A stretch of DNA of 64,000 bases from NCBI GenBank assembly GCA_026826555.1, contig JAKSZT010038756.1, positions 735,193 to 799,192 on the forward strand. The letters are read 5' to 3'. This document shows, in pieces, positions 1 through 12,088 of the stretch. Position 1 is the first letter of the stretch. Each line of letters begins with the position of its first letter. The notes beneath the pieces were generated by a model that saw only the letters and a list, made by a program, of their open reading frames with translations, did no database searches and was not told the DNA's origin. The DNA is from Tolypeutes matacus (Eukaryota; Chordata; Mammalia; Cingulata; Chlamyphoridae). The position numbers were made by a program, and so were the translations under genes.

Positions 1-1540
1 TTCTACAGAGTTTCTTACTCTGTCCCACATTATACTTCTCTCCAGATTGTCAGTCATTAAAAAAATTTTCAGAGAAATGAAAATTGGCTTCTTTACTTAC
101 AAATTCCTCTAAAGTACAATAATGGATATTCTGAAATTTACCTAAATTTATTTGACATACCCCATGAGGGAGAAGCTGTTCAAAGCACTTTCGTAAATTG
201 GGTAAATTTGGTAAGGTCCATTCTGTGCAAAACCTCTTTTTTTTTTTAACTTGTTTTATTTTAAAATCAATGCTGAATATAACAATTTTTCTTAATTTAT
301 ACATTCGGGCCAATTTTGTTTTTAATTCCTAGGTAATTTTAATCTGTAGGTGGTTTTCCATTATGTCAAACTTTTATTTCAAAACCTTTTGAAAATGTAT
401 TTTGTTATGGATAACACAATTTTATACATTTATTGTAAATAAATAATTTATATTTATAATCTGACATAAAATTGAGAATATGTTGAATCTTCTGGGGATT
501 TACAAACATTATTGAATACTTCTCTTTTGTTAACTTTAACCAAAAAGTTATTTGCCAAATTTATTGCTTGCTAAGAAACACCACTACAAATTTAATTAAT
601 CTCAAGATAAGGAAAGACATCATTATTAAGCAGGAATTGAAGGAACACTGGTTATTTTGATGTCAAAATAACCAGTTAGTATGTGTTCATGGGCAGTATC
701 ACCCATATGTGCACTCAGAGCAAAAAATGTTTGCAAAGAATCCAGAACCAGAATGCTTCTTAAGTGTGTCTACCTAAAAAGTGACTTTATGAAATTTATC
801 CATCGATGGAAGATGCAAGATCACATATTTTGTCAATCATTTTCAAAAGATGGATTCATGTAAGGGAAGAAAAAGTTATTACCTCCTTTCAGGTATAATT
901 GTATATTTTATGTGAGTTGTTTATTTTAAATTAGAAATGAATAATTCCCTGAAACAGCACTAATAAACCTCAATATTATTAGCATACTTAATTATTTCTG
1001 TCCCATATGACAAATGAGTGCTGATAACAATCTGGATATTTTCCAATTCTAGTATTTATTTTATGTGATTTATTTTTTAATAAAATGGTAACTGAAGGTG
1101 TATTTGTAAATACACAGTCTGGATTCAAAAGATAGGGAAGAAAATTATACTAATATTCCCTTAAAATTAAACTAGTGCAGATACCAAGGCTGAGCTGTTT
1201 CTTCAGCTATATTCTAAGGGAGAGCTAAGAAATTTATAGGCAAAAGTTACTATGGCATTTCATGGAAATCCAGCAATGTAAATATAAATAGTCATTAAAA
1301 CATCAATGAAAATAAAAAAAATTTCCAGTGTCATTTTTCACAATTAAAATAGCTGATATTTATTAGCTAGATATTATTAAATAGTCATGTTCTAGGCTGT
1401 TTTTTAAATATATCACTATATATCAACTGTTAAAGAATAGACAGGCAGTTAGAAATTCCACTCTGTAAATTGTTGTCCATGTCATTAAACTGTGAAGTCA
1501 ATACTTTCTAAATATCCCCAAGATAATAAGGAATAGGGAA
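1..1540. other. AT-rich intergenic DNA, no gene seen
   Basis: No open frame here has a recognisable domain, and short frames on both strands are full of low-complexity residues. The stretch contains a perfect short palindrome at 647-676 and otherwise looks like unique, decayed mammalian intergenic DNA. I see no RNA gene. Confidence 0.6.
647..676. repeat. Perfect inverted repeat, 14-bp arms, 2-nt loop
   Basis: The arm ACTGGTTATTTTGA at 647-660 is followed by TG and then its exact reverse complement at 663-676. Nothing around it resembles a transposon end, and there is no run of T after it. It could extrude as a cruciform, or be the scar of a replication template switch. Its function is unknown. 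Confidence 0.9.
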
Positions 1541-1559
1541 AAATAACCCTGAATTCTCT

Positions 1560-1672
1560 CTTTTTTTTACAGGTTCACTTTTAAACTTTCAATTTTATTA
1601 CATTTATCTCTATGTCTATCTTTGTGCCAGCACCATACTGTCTTGATTACCATTGCTCTACACTGTTTTTTT
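1560..1672 (-). mobile_element. Short L1 ORF2 fragment
   Basis: The stretch reads like the antisense of the L1 ORF2 stretch around 'tgtgccagcaccatactgt', which recurs better preserved at 8370-8410 and 47740-47790. It ends abruptly where the T-rich 3' end of L1-A begins at 1673. It is short and diverged, so assignment to a subfamily is not possible. Confidence 0.5.
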
Positions 1673-3115
1673 TTTAAATACTTTTTAGAAAATTTTAATG
1701 ATACTTAGATTATATAAATGTTTCATGAAAACTATAAGGGATTCCCATATGCTCTGCTCCCAAACCTTCCCACATTAACAAAATCCTTCATTAGTGTGGT
1801 ACATTTGTTCCAATCGATGAACACATTTTGGAGCATTGCCACTAAGTATAGATTATAGTTTACATTGTAGTTTACACACTCTCCTGCACAATTTTGTAAG
1901 TTATGACAAGATATATTGTGGTTTGTATCTGTCATTGCATTGTCATTCAGGACAATTCCCAAGTCCCCAAAATTTCCCCATATTACATGTTTTTTTCCCT
2001 CTCCCTCCCCTTAGAATCTCCAGAGGCCACTGCCTCCACTTCAATGATACAAGCGCTTCCATTGTTAAAATCACAGTAAGTCTACACAGGAATACCAGTA
2101 AATCTGCTCTAGCCCATCATTCATTTCCCCAATCCTGAGGATTCTGGGATGGTGATGCCCACTCCACCTCTAATCAACAAAGGTCTTATTTCCCATGGGG
2201 CAAATGGATGAGTGTATCTTGCTTGCATATGTAGATTATCTCATTTCCTTGATATGGCGGTTGTCGATAATCACCTCCTTGATAGTTGTCCTGGGTGAGT
2301 CCAATGAACTGGAGAGTAGGTGTTGCAACTTCACTGATGCACAGTGCTCAGCTGGCATATGGACAGCCCAGAGATTCAAGTCTCTTGGACACACATCTAC
2401 CAATTCCAGTACCCTTGTTCCATGTATTTTATTCCTCCCTTCCCCTCTCCTCAGGGCCCATGGTGACCACCCACCTTCACTCTTTGGATGACAAGATTCA
2501 TAGTTACTTGCAACAACACTGAGATCTTGACACACTGGTTTGTCTTCTCCTATTAAGAACCACCCATATTCTAAAGAGACACCTGCCCCTCTGCTTGTGA
2601 GCATATCAGTCCTCTCCAGGATGGGAGTCCAACTCCTTCCAGCTCATTATGTGGGTCTCCAGGCACTGATACAACACATTATGGCAAAATGATGACTGGC
2701 ACACTCCCTAGAAATCTGTCCCAGGTGTGCCCTGCCCCAAATACCCCCCATCCAATATCTTAAACCAGTAAATTTCCTTGTCTATTACAATAAGAGAGTT
2801 CTCAACTTTGGACTTTCAACCACATACCTGCAAATTCCCAAGGTTCAGCTGATCCCTCCCCCAACCCTCTACCCAGTTCCATGGATCATGCAACCCACCC
2901 TCCCCATTCTTCCCACCTGTCAAACCTAGAATGGCCAACCCAATATTAGCACAACCCCCTGTCATATCCATTCAAAGCCAAACTACACACTTCCACCTTA
3001 TCATAGATTACACCTGTAATGGAAATGGCTCACAACCTTCTCTCCCTTTCTAATTCATGTAAACCTTTCTTCCAGACAATAGCTCTCTGAGTCTGCTAAA
3101 TTTCCTTAATTCATA

Positions 3116-4494
3116 TCAGTGAGGTAATGTAATATTTTTCATTCAGTGCCTAGCTTACTTCACTCAACATAAGGTTCTCAAGATTCATCCATGTTATCCC
3201 GTGTGTTATCAATGTATTTCTTCTTACAGCTGAGTAATATTCCATTGTATGTATGTACCACATTTTGTTTAGCCATTCATCTGTTGATGGGTATTTAGGT
3301 TGATTCCAACTTTTAGCAATAGTGAATAATGCCACCATGAACATTGATGTGCATATATCTGATCGTATCCTTGCTTTCATTTCTTCTGGGTATATACCCA
3401 GCAGTGGAATTGCAGGATTATATGTCAGTACTATAGTTAGTTTTGGGAGGAACCTCCAAACTGTCCTCCACAATGGCTGGACCATTCTTCATTCCCACCA
3501 GCAGTGGTTGAGGGTTCCCTTTGCTCCACATACCTTCCATTTATAGTTCTTTCTTTTTTTTTTTTACAATACCTGCCAGTCTAATGAGTGTAAGATGGTA
3601 TCTCATTGTAGTTTTGATTTACATTTCCCTAATAGCTACTAATGTTGAGCATTTTTCAGGTGCTTTACAGCCATTTGTATTTCTTCCTTGGAGAACTGTC
3701 TTTTCAAGTTGCTTGCCCAACTTGAAATAGGTTTTTTGCCTTTTTATTTAAATTGGTTGTTTGTCCTTTTATTTTTGAGATGTAGGATTTCTTAATATAT
3801 GCTGGATATTAGGTTTCTATCAGGTATATGCCAGTATTTTCTCCCATTGTGTAGACGTTTTTTTTACTTACTTGATAATATCGTTTGAGGTGGAAAAGTT
3901 TTTAATTTTGAGGAAATCCCATTTATTTATTTTTTCTTTTTCTGCTCATGATTAGGGTGTGAAATTCATGGAACCATTTCCTATTACAAGGTCCGGTAGA
4001 TGTTTCCCTACATCATCTTCCAATGTCTTTATGGTCTTGGCTCTTGCACTTAAATCTTATCCAAATTGAGTTGATTTTTGTTTAAGGTGTCAGATGGTGT
4101 TCTTCTTTCATTCTTTTGAATATGGATATATGGTTCTCCATGGACCCTTTGTTAAAGAGGCTATTCTCTCCTAGTTAAGTGGGCTTGGTGGTCTTGTCAG
4201 ATATCAGATGACTGTATATGTGAGGGTCTATATCAGAATTATCAATTCAATGACATTTTTTAGTATGTCTACACTTATGCAAATACCAAGCAGATTTTAC
4301 TACTTAGCTTTGTAGTTATTTTAAAGTCAGGTAGAGTGATTCCTCAGATTTCTTGTTTCTTTTTCAATATGTCTTTAGCTATTTGGGTCCTCTTGCCCTG
4401 CCAAATAAATTTCATAGTTTTTTTTTTCCAAGTCAGTAAAAAATGCTGTATTGGTTTTTTGGGGGATTGCATTAAATCTGTACATTAGTTTGGG
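3116..4494 (-). pseudogene. L1-A ORF2 C-terminal part (broken)
   Basis: The best-preserved piece is the minus-strand frame at 3150-3485. It carries the typical L1 ORF2 C-terminal signatures (WRTVWRF, AKSWNQPKYPSTDEW, WYIHTMEYYSAV). In life ORF2 supplies nuclease and reverse transcriptase for target-primed reverse transcription. Upstream toward 4494 the frame is interrupted by many stops and shifts but stays alignable with 7300-8600. It continues, beyond L1-B, at 13912. Old and non-functional. Confidence 0.85.
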
Positions 4495-4509
4495 TAGGAT
4501 AGACATCTT
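4495..4509. repeat. Left target-site duplication of L1-B
   Basis: TAGGATAGACATCTT here is matched at 13897-13911 by TAGGATAGTCATCTT, one mismatch in 15. Both lie in L1-A ORF2 and directly abut the L1-B poly(A) side (here) and 5' end (there). This defines L1-B as a single insertion. Confidence 0.9.
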
Positions 4510-7234
4510 TTTTTTAATTTATTTATTTTTTATTGTGGGTAAAAATCAAAATTTTCACAATACATACCAACATTTGCAAAATGATATATAAATATATATG
4601 CATAAATGTGCATTTGCTTACAAAAATGTTATTTATATATATATATAAATATATTTTAAGAGGTGCTTAGATTACCCAAAATATTACACGGAACCCACAG
4701 GGATTCCCATGTTGCCCACCTCCCACACCTCCCACCACATCCCACACAAACATCTCCCACAAGTGTGGCCACCACCCTCAATGGACTTATACATCCTGGG
4801 GCCTTGCCACCAACCATAGACCACAGTTCACACCATAGACCACAATCTCTCCCACACAGTTCTGAGTGGTGTGTGCTGATTTAAAATGGCCTACATCTGT
4901 TGCCACAATGGTACTCAGGGCAACATCCAAATCCCAAAGAAGCCCCTGTATTTCAACTGCTCGACCCCTCCCTGCCCCAAAAGTGTCAAGTGGCCACTGG
5001 CTCCACCTCATTGTTATAATTTCTTCCATTGCTAGAATCAACATATGTGAACAACAGAACACCATCAAGTCCACTCTAGTCCATAGTTCTTCCCCTAATC
5101 CTGAGGGGACTGGGATGGTGATGTCCACTCCACCTCCAACTGAGAGAGGGCTTATATCCCATGGATATGGTGTGTGGGATGATCCTGCCTGCAGATGCAG
5201 GCCCTCTCCATTCCCTGGGATGGCCATTGCCCATCGTTGTCTCCTCGCCAGATGACTTGGATGAGTCCATTGAGCTGTAGAGTAGGAGTTGCAGCTCCAC
5301 CGAAATTCCATGCACACCTGGCACATGGGTAGGCCAGAGGCTCCAGTCTCTGGAAGTATACATAAAAACTTCAGCATCACATATAGGTTTGAATAGAAGG
5401 GACTGATGAACCATGTGCAGGGAGGACTTATTTGAGTCCAATTCTGTCACTCTCAGAAGCACAGATTCCAAAATAGAGCCCACTATTAAGGCATCAGTCT
5501 CTGGGTCTATCCCCACTTATATAGGACCTGGCTGTCTCCAGATCTCTCAGGAGCCTCTCTGTGTGGGGTGATAGGCACTTAGATGTTCTATGAGCTCCTA
5601 CTGAGGTGTGCATAAGAGTTACCTCTGGGATGACCTCCTGACTCTCTTTGAAATCTCTTAGCCACTTGAACTCATTTGTCTTTACCTTTTCCCCCTTTTA
5701 TTTAAGGTCTTTTTCCAGTTGTGTTGCCAGTTGGCACTTGGTATTAATCCCTCGTTGCCAGGCAGGCTCATCCCCGGGAGTCATGTCCCATGTTGATGGG
5801 AAGGTAATGTAATCATATGCTGAGTTTGGCTTAGAGAGAGACCACATTTGAGCATCAAGGAGGCTCTCAGGTGGCAACCCTTAGGCACCCCAGAACTGCA
5901 AGCTAAGTCTCAGTTACAAGAGCAAAGGCTCACAAGGGTAGTCTTCACTAAAAAGAACACATCAGTGGGTCATCCTCATTTGACAGACACTGTCCCTGCA
6001 CTCAGAGGACTATTGCTGCTCCCTTGAAGACAGTGGCAGAGCTCTCCAGGCTAGGAATTCAGATTCCCTCATTTATTGTGTGTTTGTCCACGCATCGTGA
6101 CCATGCCCCATCTTTTGATCTTTTGAACGATTTTTTGTATTTTTTCATGTATATTCGGATGAACTAATTCCCATGAAACCCCCCTCCCAGACACCCCCTA
6201 CCAATAATCCCCTGCAGTACTCATTGTAACCCTTCTGTGAACCAAATCCTCCATGAACATGTAGTCCATAAAATAATCAAATACACTTACTAGGAAAAAG
6301 AAACAACTATGATAAGCTTACATGCAAGAGACAAACATAAGGAAACTCAGGAGAAGGGGGGGGAAGAGAAGGAAAAAAAACAAATAATCAAACAAAAAAC
6401 AAAACAAAATAAAATATAATTAGCAGATTGGGACATTCAGAAAATGGGCAAAAAAGCAAAGGAAATGCATTTAAAAAATATATATATATATTCATTATTT
6501 TTCCTTTCTCTTTTCTTTTCTTTCCTTCCTTTTATCACTGTGTTATCGGATGTCTAGTGTGCCGTGACATCTTCCCCCTCTCAATCCCCATTGTCTCCCA
6601 ATTTTTCATTTAATTTTCAAAGAAGTTTTAGGTCACAGCAAAGTCACACATGGAGAGCCGGAGATTCCCAGATACCAAACCACCACCCCTCCCCCACCCC
6701 ATATTAAACCCCCCCTTTTTTTTGGATGTTAGCATTGTTATAACTGTTATACAGATAGCAAAATATAGCAACTAAGCATTGTCAATGATTTACAGTATAG
6801 TTTACGATTTAGATGATACAGTTTAATAATTTTGATGATATTTACCATGTCCTGTGTCCATTACTGTAAGGTAATGAAAAACCTTCCCCATGACCACCAA
6901 ACACCCCATTAGATCTTGACTGTTCCCTTCCCCCCAGCCCCCCAGGGCCCATGATACCACCCTCTCCCGACCCATGGAATGTCAAGATTCACAGTTACAT
7001 GCCCTGGGGATTTGAACATGCCCTTCCTAATCCACCCACCCAACAGTGCTGCACCACAAAACGCAGGAACACCACCATTCATCTGCCCCATCCCCCAACA
7101 TGCAACCACAATCTATCCCTTTACCACAGATTATGTCCATATGGGTGATGGCTCAAAGCCTGCTCTTCTCTTACTCTCCTTTGTTAACCTATCTTTCAGA
7201 CAATGGTTCTCAGAGACTACTCACATTCCTCAGT
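4510..7234 (-). other. L1-B 3' UTR, two modules
   Basis: Between the ORF2 stop (7235) and the tail lie about 2.7 kb without L1 coding homology. Module 1 (about 7234-6520) contains G-rich sense-strand tracts and ends near AAATTAAATG-type A-rich sequence. A purine/A-rich spacer follows (about 6520-6345). Module 2 (about 6290-4510) holds the open frames at 5076-5516 and 4787-5380. The last 140 bp (4510-4650) form an extra 3' end, read on the plus strand as 'attgtgggtaaaaatc', that is shared only with the insertions at 27858 and 46500. Homologous 3' UTRs lie at 23697-26535, 37211-40050 and 43508-46396. Confidence 0.85.
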
Positions 7235-10200
7235 TCAGATCAGTGAGGTCATATACTGCTCATCCTTCAGTGCCTGGCTAGCTTCACTCAACATAAGGTC
7301 TTCAAGATTCATCCACGTTATTCCATGTGTTAGCACTTTGTTCCTTCTTAAAGCTGAGTAATATTACATTGTATGTATGTACCACATTTTGCTTATCCAT
7401 TCGTCTGTTGATGGGCACCGGGGCTGATTCCAACATTTGGCAATGGTGAACAATGCCGCTATGAACATTGGTGTGCATATATCTGTTTGTGTCTTTGCTT
7501 TCAGTTCTTCTGGGTATATATCCAGCAGTGGAATTGCTGGATCATATGGAAGATCTATTGTTAGTTTTCTGAGGAATCGCCAAACAGTCCTCCACAGTGG
7601 CTAGACCATACCACAGTCCCACCAGCAGTGGATGAGGGTTCCTATTCCTCCATATCTCTCCAAAATTTAGTGTCTCCTGTTTTTTTAATAGCTGCCATTC
7701 TAATGGGTGTAAGATGGTAACTCATTGTAGTTTTGATTTGCATTTCCCTGATAGCTAGTGATGTTGAGCATTTTTCATGTGCTTTTTACCATTTGTATTT
7801 CTTCATTGGAGAAGTGTCTTTTCAGGTCACTTGCCCATTTGTTAAATGGGTTGTTTGTCCTTTTATTTTCAAGGTGTAGGATTTCTTTATATATGCAGGA
7901 TATTAGGCTCCTATCAGATATATGGTTGCCGAATATTTTTTTCCCATTGGGTAGGCTGCCTTTTTATTTTCTTAATAACATCCTTTGAGGTGCAGAAGTT
8001 TTTAATTTTGATGAGATCCCATTTATCTATTTTTTCTCTTGATGCTCGTGCTTTGGCTGTGAAGTTCATGAAATCATTTCCTATTACAAGGTCCTGTAGA
8101 TGCTTCCCTACATTATCTTCCAAGGTCTTTATGGTTTTGGCTCTTATACTAAGATCTTTGATCCATCTTGAGTTGATTTTTGTATAAGGTGTGAGATGGT
8201 ATTCTTCTCTCATTCTTTTGGATATGGATATCCAGTTCTCCAAGCACCACTTGTTAAAGAGGACATTCTCTCCCAACTGAGTGGGTTTCATGGCCTTGTC
8301 AAATATCAGATGACTGTATATGCAAGGATCTATTTCAGAACTCTCAATTCGGTTCCATTGGTCAGTAGGTCTATCCTTGTGCCAATACCACGCAGTTTTG
8401 ATCACTGTAGCTTTGTAGTACGTTTTAAAGTCAGGTAGTGTGATACCTCCAACTTCATTTTTCTTTTTCAATATATCTTTGGCAATTCGGGGCCTCTTGC
8501 CTCTCCAAATATATTTTGTGGTTAGTTTGTCCAGTTCCTTAAAAAATATAGTGTTGACTTTTATTGGGATTGCATTAAATCTGTAGATTAGTTTGGGTAG
8601 GATAGACATCTTGATGATGTTTAGTCTTCCTATCCATGAATAGGGAATATTTTTCCATTTAGTTAATTGATTACCTTTAACAGTGTTGTGTAGTTTTCTG
8701 TATATAAATCCTTTACATCTTTAGTTAAATTTATTCCTAGGTATTTGATTCTTATATTTACTATTGTAAATGGTATTTTTTTTCCTGATTTCCTCCTCAG
8801 TTTGCTCATTAGTGGTGTACAGAAATGCTACTGATTTTTGAGCATTGATCTTATAGCCTGCAACATTACTGAACTCCTTTATAAGTTCTAGAAGCCTTGT
8901 TGTAGATTTCTCAGGGCTTTCTATGTATAGGATCATGTCATCTGCAAATAATGAAATTTTTACTTCTTCTTTTCCAATCTGGATGCCTTTTATGACCTTT
9001 ACTTGTCTCAGTGCTCGTGCAAGTACTTCTAAGACAATGTTAAATAGGAGTGGTGATAGTGGGCATCCTTGTCTTGTTCCCGATCTCAGAGGGAAGGCTT
9101 TTAGGATTTCACCTTTGAAAATGATGTTAGCTTTGGGTTTTTCATATATACCCTTTATCATTTTCAGAAAGTTTCTGTCTATTCCTATCTTTTGTTGTGT
9201 TTTTATGAGGAAAGAGTGCTGTATTTTGTTGAATGCTTTTTCTGCATCTATAGAGAGGATCATGTGTTTTTTTTCTTTCAGTCTGTTTATGTGGTGTATT
9301 ACATTGATTGATTTTTTTATATTGAACCATCCTTGCATACGGGGATGAAACCCACTTGGTCATGGTGTATAATCCTTTTGAAATGTTGTTGAATGCAATT
9401 AGCAAGTATTTTGTTAAGGATTTTAGCATCTAGGTTCATCAGAGAAATTGGACTATAATTTTCCTTTCTTGTGATCTCTTTATTTGGTTTTGGTATTAGG
9501 GTAATCTTGGCATCATAGAATGAGTTAGGCAATATTCCTTCGACTTCTATTTTTTGGAAGAGTTTAAGTAGAATTGGTGTTAGCCTTTTCCAGAATGTTT
9601 GGTAGAATTCAGCTGTGAAGCCATCTGGTCCTGGACTCTTCTTAGTTGGGAGGTTTTTAATGACTGGGTCTATCTCTTTACTTGTAATTGGACTGTTGAG
9701 CTCATCTATTTCTTCTTTCATCAATTTCGGCTGTTTGTGGGCTTCTAGAAACTTGTCCATTTCCTCTAAATTGTCATTTTTGCTGGCATATAATTTTTCA
9801 AAGTATCCTCTTATGATACTCTTTATTTCTGTGGGGTCAGTAGTGATATCACCTTGCTCTTTCCTTATTTTATGTATTTGCATCTGCTCTCTCTTTTTCT
9901 TTGTTAGACTGGCTAGGGGTTTCTCAATTTTGTTGATATTCTCGAAGAACCAACTTTTGGTTTTGTTTATTTTTTTGAGTGCTTTCTTATTCTCTATTTC
10001 ATTTAGTTCTGCTCTAATCTTTGTTATTTCCTTATTTCTACTTCCTTTAGGTTTGGTTTTTTGTTGTTTTTCCAATACCTCCAAGTGTGCAGTTAGGTCT
10101 TCAATTTTAGCTCTTTCTTCTTTTTTCATATATGAATTTATGGCTATGAACTTCACTCTCAGGACTGCTTTCACTGCATCCCATAGGTTTTGATATGTTG

Positions 10201-11043
10201 TGTTGTCGTTTTCATTAGTTTCAAGGTAGTTACTTATATCTTTTGAAATTTCCTCTTTGACCCACTGTTTGTCTAAGAGTGTGTTGTTTAACTTCCATAT
10301 CCTTGTGCCTAACCTGTTTCTCTGGCCCTTAGTGATTTCCAACTTCATTCCGTTGTGGTCAGAGAAATTACTTTGTATAATCTCAATCTTTCTGAATTCA
10401 TTGAGTGTTGTTCTGTGGCCTAGCATGTGGTTATTTTGGAGTATGTTCCATGTGCACTCGAGTAGAATGTAAATCCCGCTGTATTGGGGTGTAGTGTTCT
10501 GTATATGTCTGTTAAGTCTAGGTCTTCTAATGTATTGTTGAGTGCCTTAGTTTCTTTATTGATTCTCTGTCCAGATGTTCTGTCTAATGATGATAGTGGT
10601 GTGTTGAAGTCCCCTGCTATAATAGTAGAGGCATTTATTTCTCCTCTTAGTTTTTCCAGAGATTGCCGCACATATTTTGAGGCACTTCGATTAGGTGCGT
10701 AAATGTTGATTATTGCTCTCTCTTCTTGAGAGATTACTCCTTTTATTAATATGTAGTGTCCATCTTTGTCTCTTACAATAGTTTTGCATTTAAAGTCTAT
10801 TTTGTCTGATATTAGAATAGCTACTCCTGCCCCTTTTTGGCTATTGTTAGCTTGTAAAATGATTTTCCAGCCATTCACTTTCAGCCTCCTTGAATCCCTG
10901 GGTCGAAGGTGGGTTTCTTGTAGACAGCATATAGATGGATCATATTTTCTTATCCATTCTGCCAATCTGTGTCTTTTGATTGGTAAATTTAATCCATTAA
11001 CATTCAGTGTTATTAGTCGTAATGAATTTCTTACTTCAGCCAT
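7235..11043 (-). pseudogene. L1-B ORF2 (endonuclease/reverse transcriptase), frameshifted
   Basis: The full span is about 1270 codons, close to normal L1 ORF2 length. It starts at the ATG at 11043 (MAEVRNSLRLIT), which begins the apurinic-endonuclease-like domain with NVNGLN, QETHL and GDFNTPLSS. The frame shifts near 10420, and the linker and first RT part run in 10426-9317. After another shift, 9338-8721 holds the RT catalytic FADD box (codons at 8937-8948). A small deletion shifts the frame near 8720, and 8609-7914 carries the post-RT region. The rest to the stop at 7235 has several more lesions. It would act in the cytoplasm and nucleus in an ORF1p-RNA particle; this copy cannot make a whole protein. 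Confidence 0.92.
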
Positions 11044-11097
11044 TTTTTCTTTTGGTTAATGTATGTCATATGTTGTTTTGTTTCTGTTTTTGTCTTT

Positions 11098-12088
11098 TCA
11101 GTTGTTTTTAAACTGTCCTCCAACTCTCTCTCCCTTGTTTTTCCCCTTCAACTTGTAGAGATTCCTTTAGTATTTCTTGAAGTGCTGGTTTCTTCTTGAC
11201 ATCCTCTCTTAATTTCTGTTTATCTGTGAATATTTTGAACTCTCCATCATTTTTGAATGCCAATTTTGCTGGATAGAGAATTCGTGGCTGGAAGTTTTTT
11301 TCTTTTAGTGTTTTGACTATGTCATATCACTGTCTTCTTGCCTCCATGGTTTTAGCTGAGAAATCAGCACTTAATCTTATTGTGCTTCCCTTGTATGTGA
11401 TGGTTTTCTTTTCTCTTGCTGCCTTGAGTATTTTCTCTTTGTCTTGAACATTGGTCATTTTGACAAGTATATATCTTGGAGTTGGCCTGTTGGGATTTAT
11501 ACTACTTGGGGTGCGCTGTGCTTCCTGGATCTGCACATCGATCTCTCTCAATAGAGTTGGGAAGTTTTCAGCCATTATTTCCTTCAACACTCCTTCTGTT
11601 CCCTTTCCTTTCTCTTCTTCTTCTGGGATGCCCATAATGTGTATGTTTGTGCGTTTTGTGTTATTGGTTAATTCCCTGAGTCCATGCTGGATTTTTTCTA
11701 TCTTTTTGTCTATCTGTTCTACAATCTGTTTGATTTCAGCTGTATTGTCTTCCATATCACTAATTCTTTCCTCTGCCTGTTCAAATCTGCTGCCATGTGA
11801 TTCCAGCATATTTTTCATTTCTTGGCTTGTGCCATTGTTCACCATCATATCCATTACCGTTTTAGGCATGTTTGCTATTTCTTCAGTATGTTCTCCCAGT
11901 GTCTTCTTTATATCCTTAATCTCTTCCTTCAGTTCTTTAAGTTGGTCCATGATATTTGTTTGGATAGCTTTGATTAGTTGTTCAATGTTCTGCATTGCTT
12001 CCTGGTTTTTATTTTGTGCTTTCAACTGGTCCATGTTTTCCAGTTTCTCAGAGTCATTTGTGTTTTTTTGTTGCCTTCTGGTCATCAT
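11098..12088 (-). pseudogene. L1-B ORF1 (RNA-binding chaperone), one nonsense codon
   Basis: The frame opens at 12088 (MMTRRQQKNTN) and stays open for 253 codons to 11327. Residues about 15-150 are a heptad-rich coiled coil (for example EQAEERISDMEDN and QIVEQIDKKIEKI), used for trimerisation. The RRM-like part begins near THIHIMGIPEEE-type sequence, and the C-terminal domain near RPTPRYILVKM. The frame stops where sister copies have tryptophan after MEARRQ (TGG to TGA). Beyond the stop the rest of the domain continues in frame-compatible sequence to about 11098. Full length would be about 330 residues, as usual for L1 ORF1. A 54-bp gap separates it from ORF2, as expected for the bicistronic L1 RNA. 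Confidence 0.92.

Larger units (their letters stand above)
1673..4509 (-). mobile_element. L1-A, 3' half (3' UTR and ORF2 C-terminus)
   Basis: This is the 3' half of an old minus-strand L1 whose 5' half lies at 13897-18553; L1-B separates the two. It starts with a T run (the poly(A) tail on the minus strand) at about 1673. The 3' UTR runs to about 3115 and is only about 1.45 kb. Compared with the other copies it carries the distal part of module 2 (about 1690-2425) joined directly to module 1 (about 2430-3115), so the middle, including the A-rich spacer, is missing. ORF2 follows to 4494. The TSD of L1-B (TAGGATAGACATCTT) occupies 4495-4509. Confidence 0.85.

Noticed and set aside
2195..2604. 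Overlapping frames on both strands in the L1-A 3' UTR
   Set aside because: Old, diverged 3' UTR copy; frames do not match the frames shared by the younger copies over their length.
4866..5255. Plus-strand frame in the L1-B 3' UTR
   Set aside because: Opposite to the transcript and not kept open in the other module 2 copies as consistently as the minus frames.
6428..6613. Phenylalanine-rich plus frame as a small membrane protein
   Set aside because: Produced by the pyrimidine/T-rich strand of the 3' UTR spacer; low complexity.
9615..10193. Plus-strand frame of 192 codons, hydrophobic
   Set aside because: It is the antisense of L1-B ORF2. The hydrophobic look comes from reading A-rich codons backwards, and the same antisense frame appears in L1-K (48972-49454).
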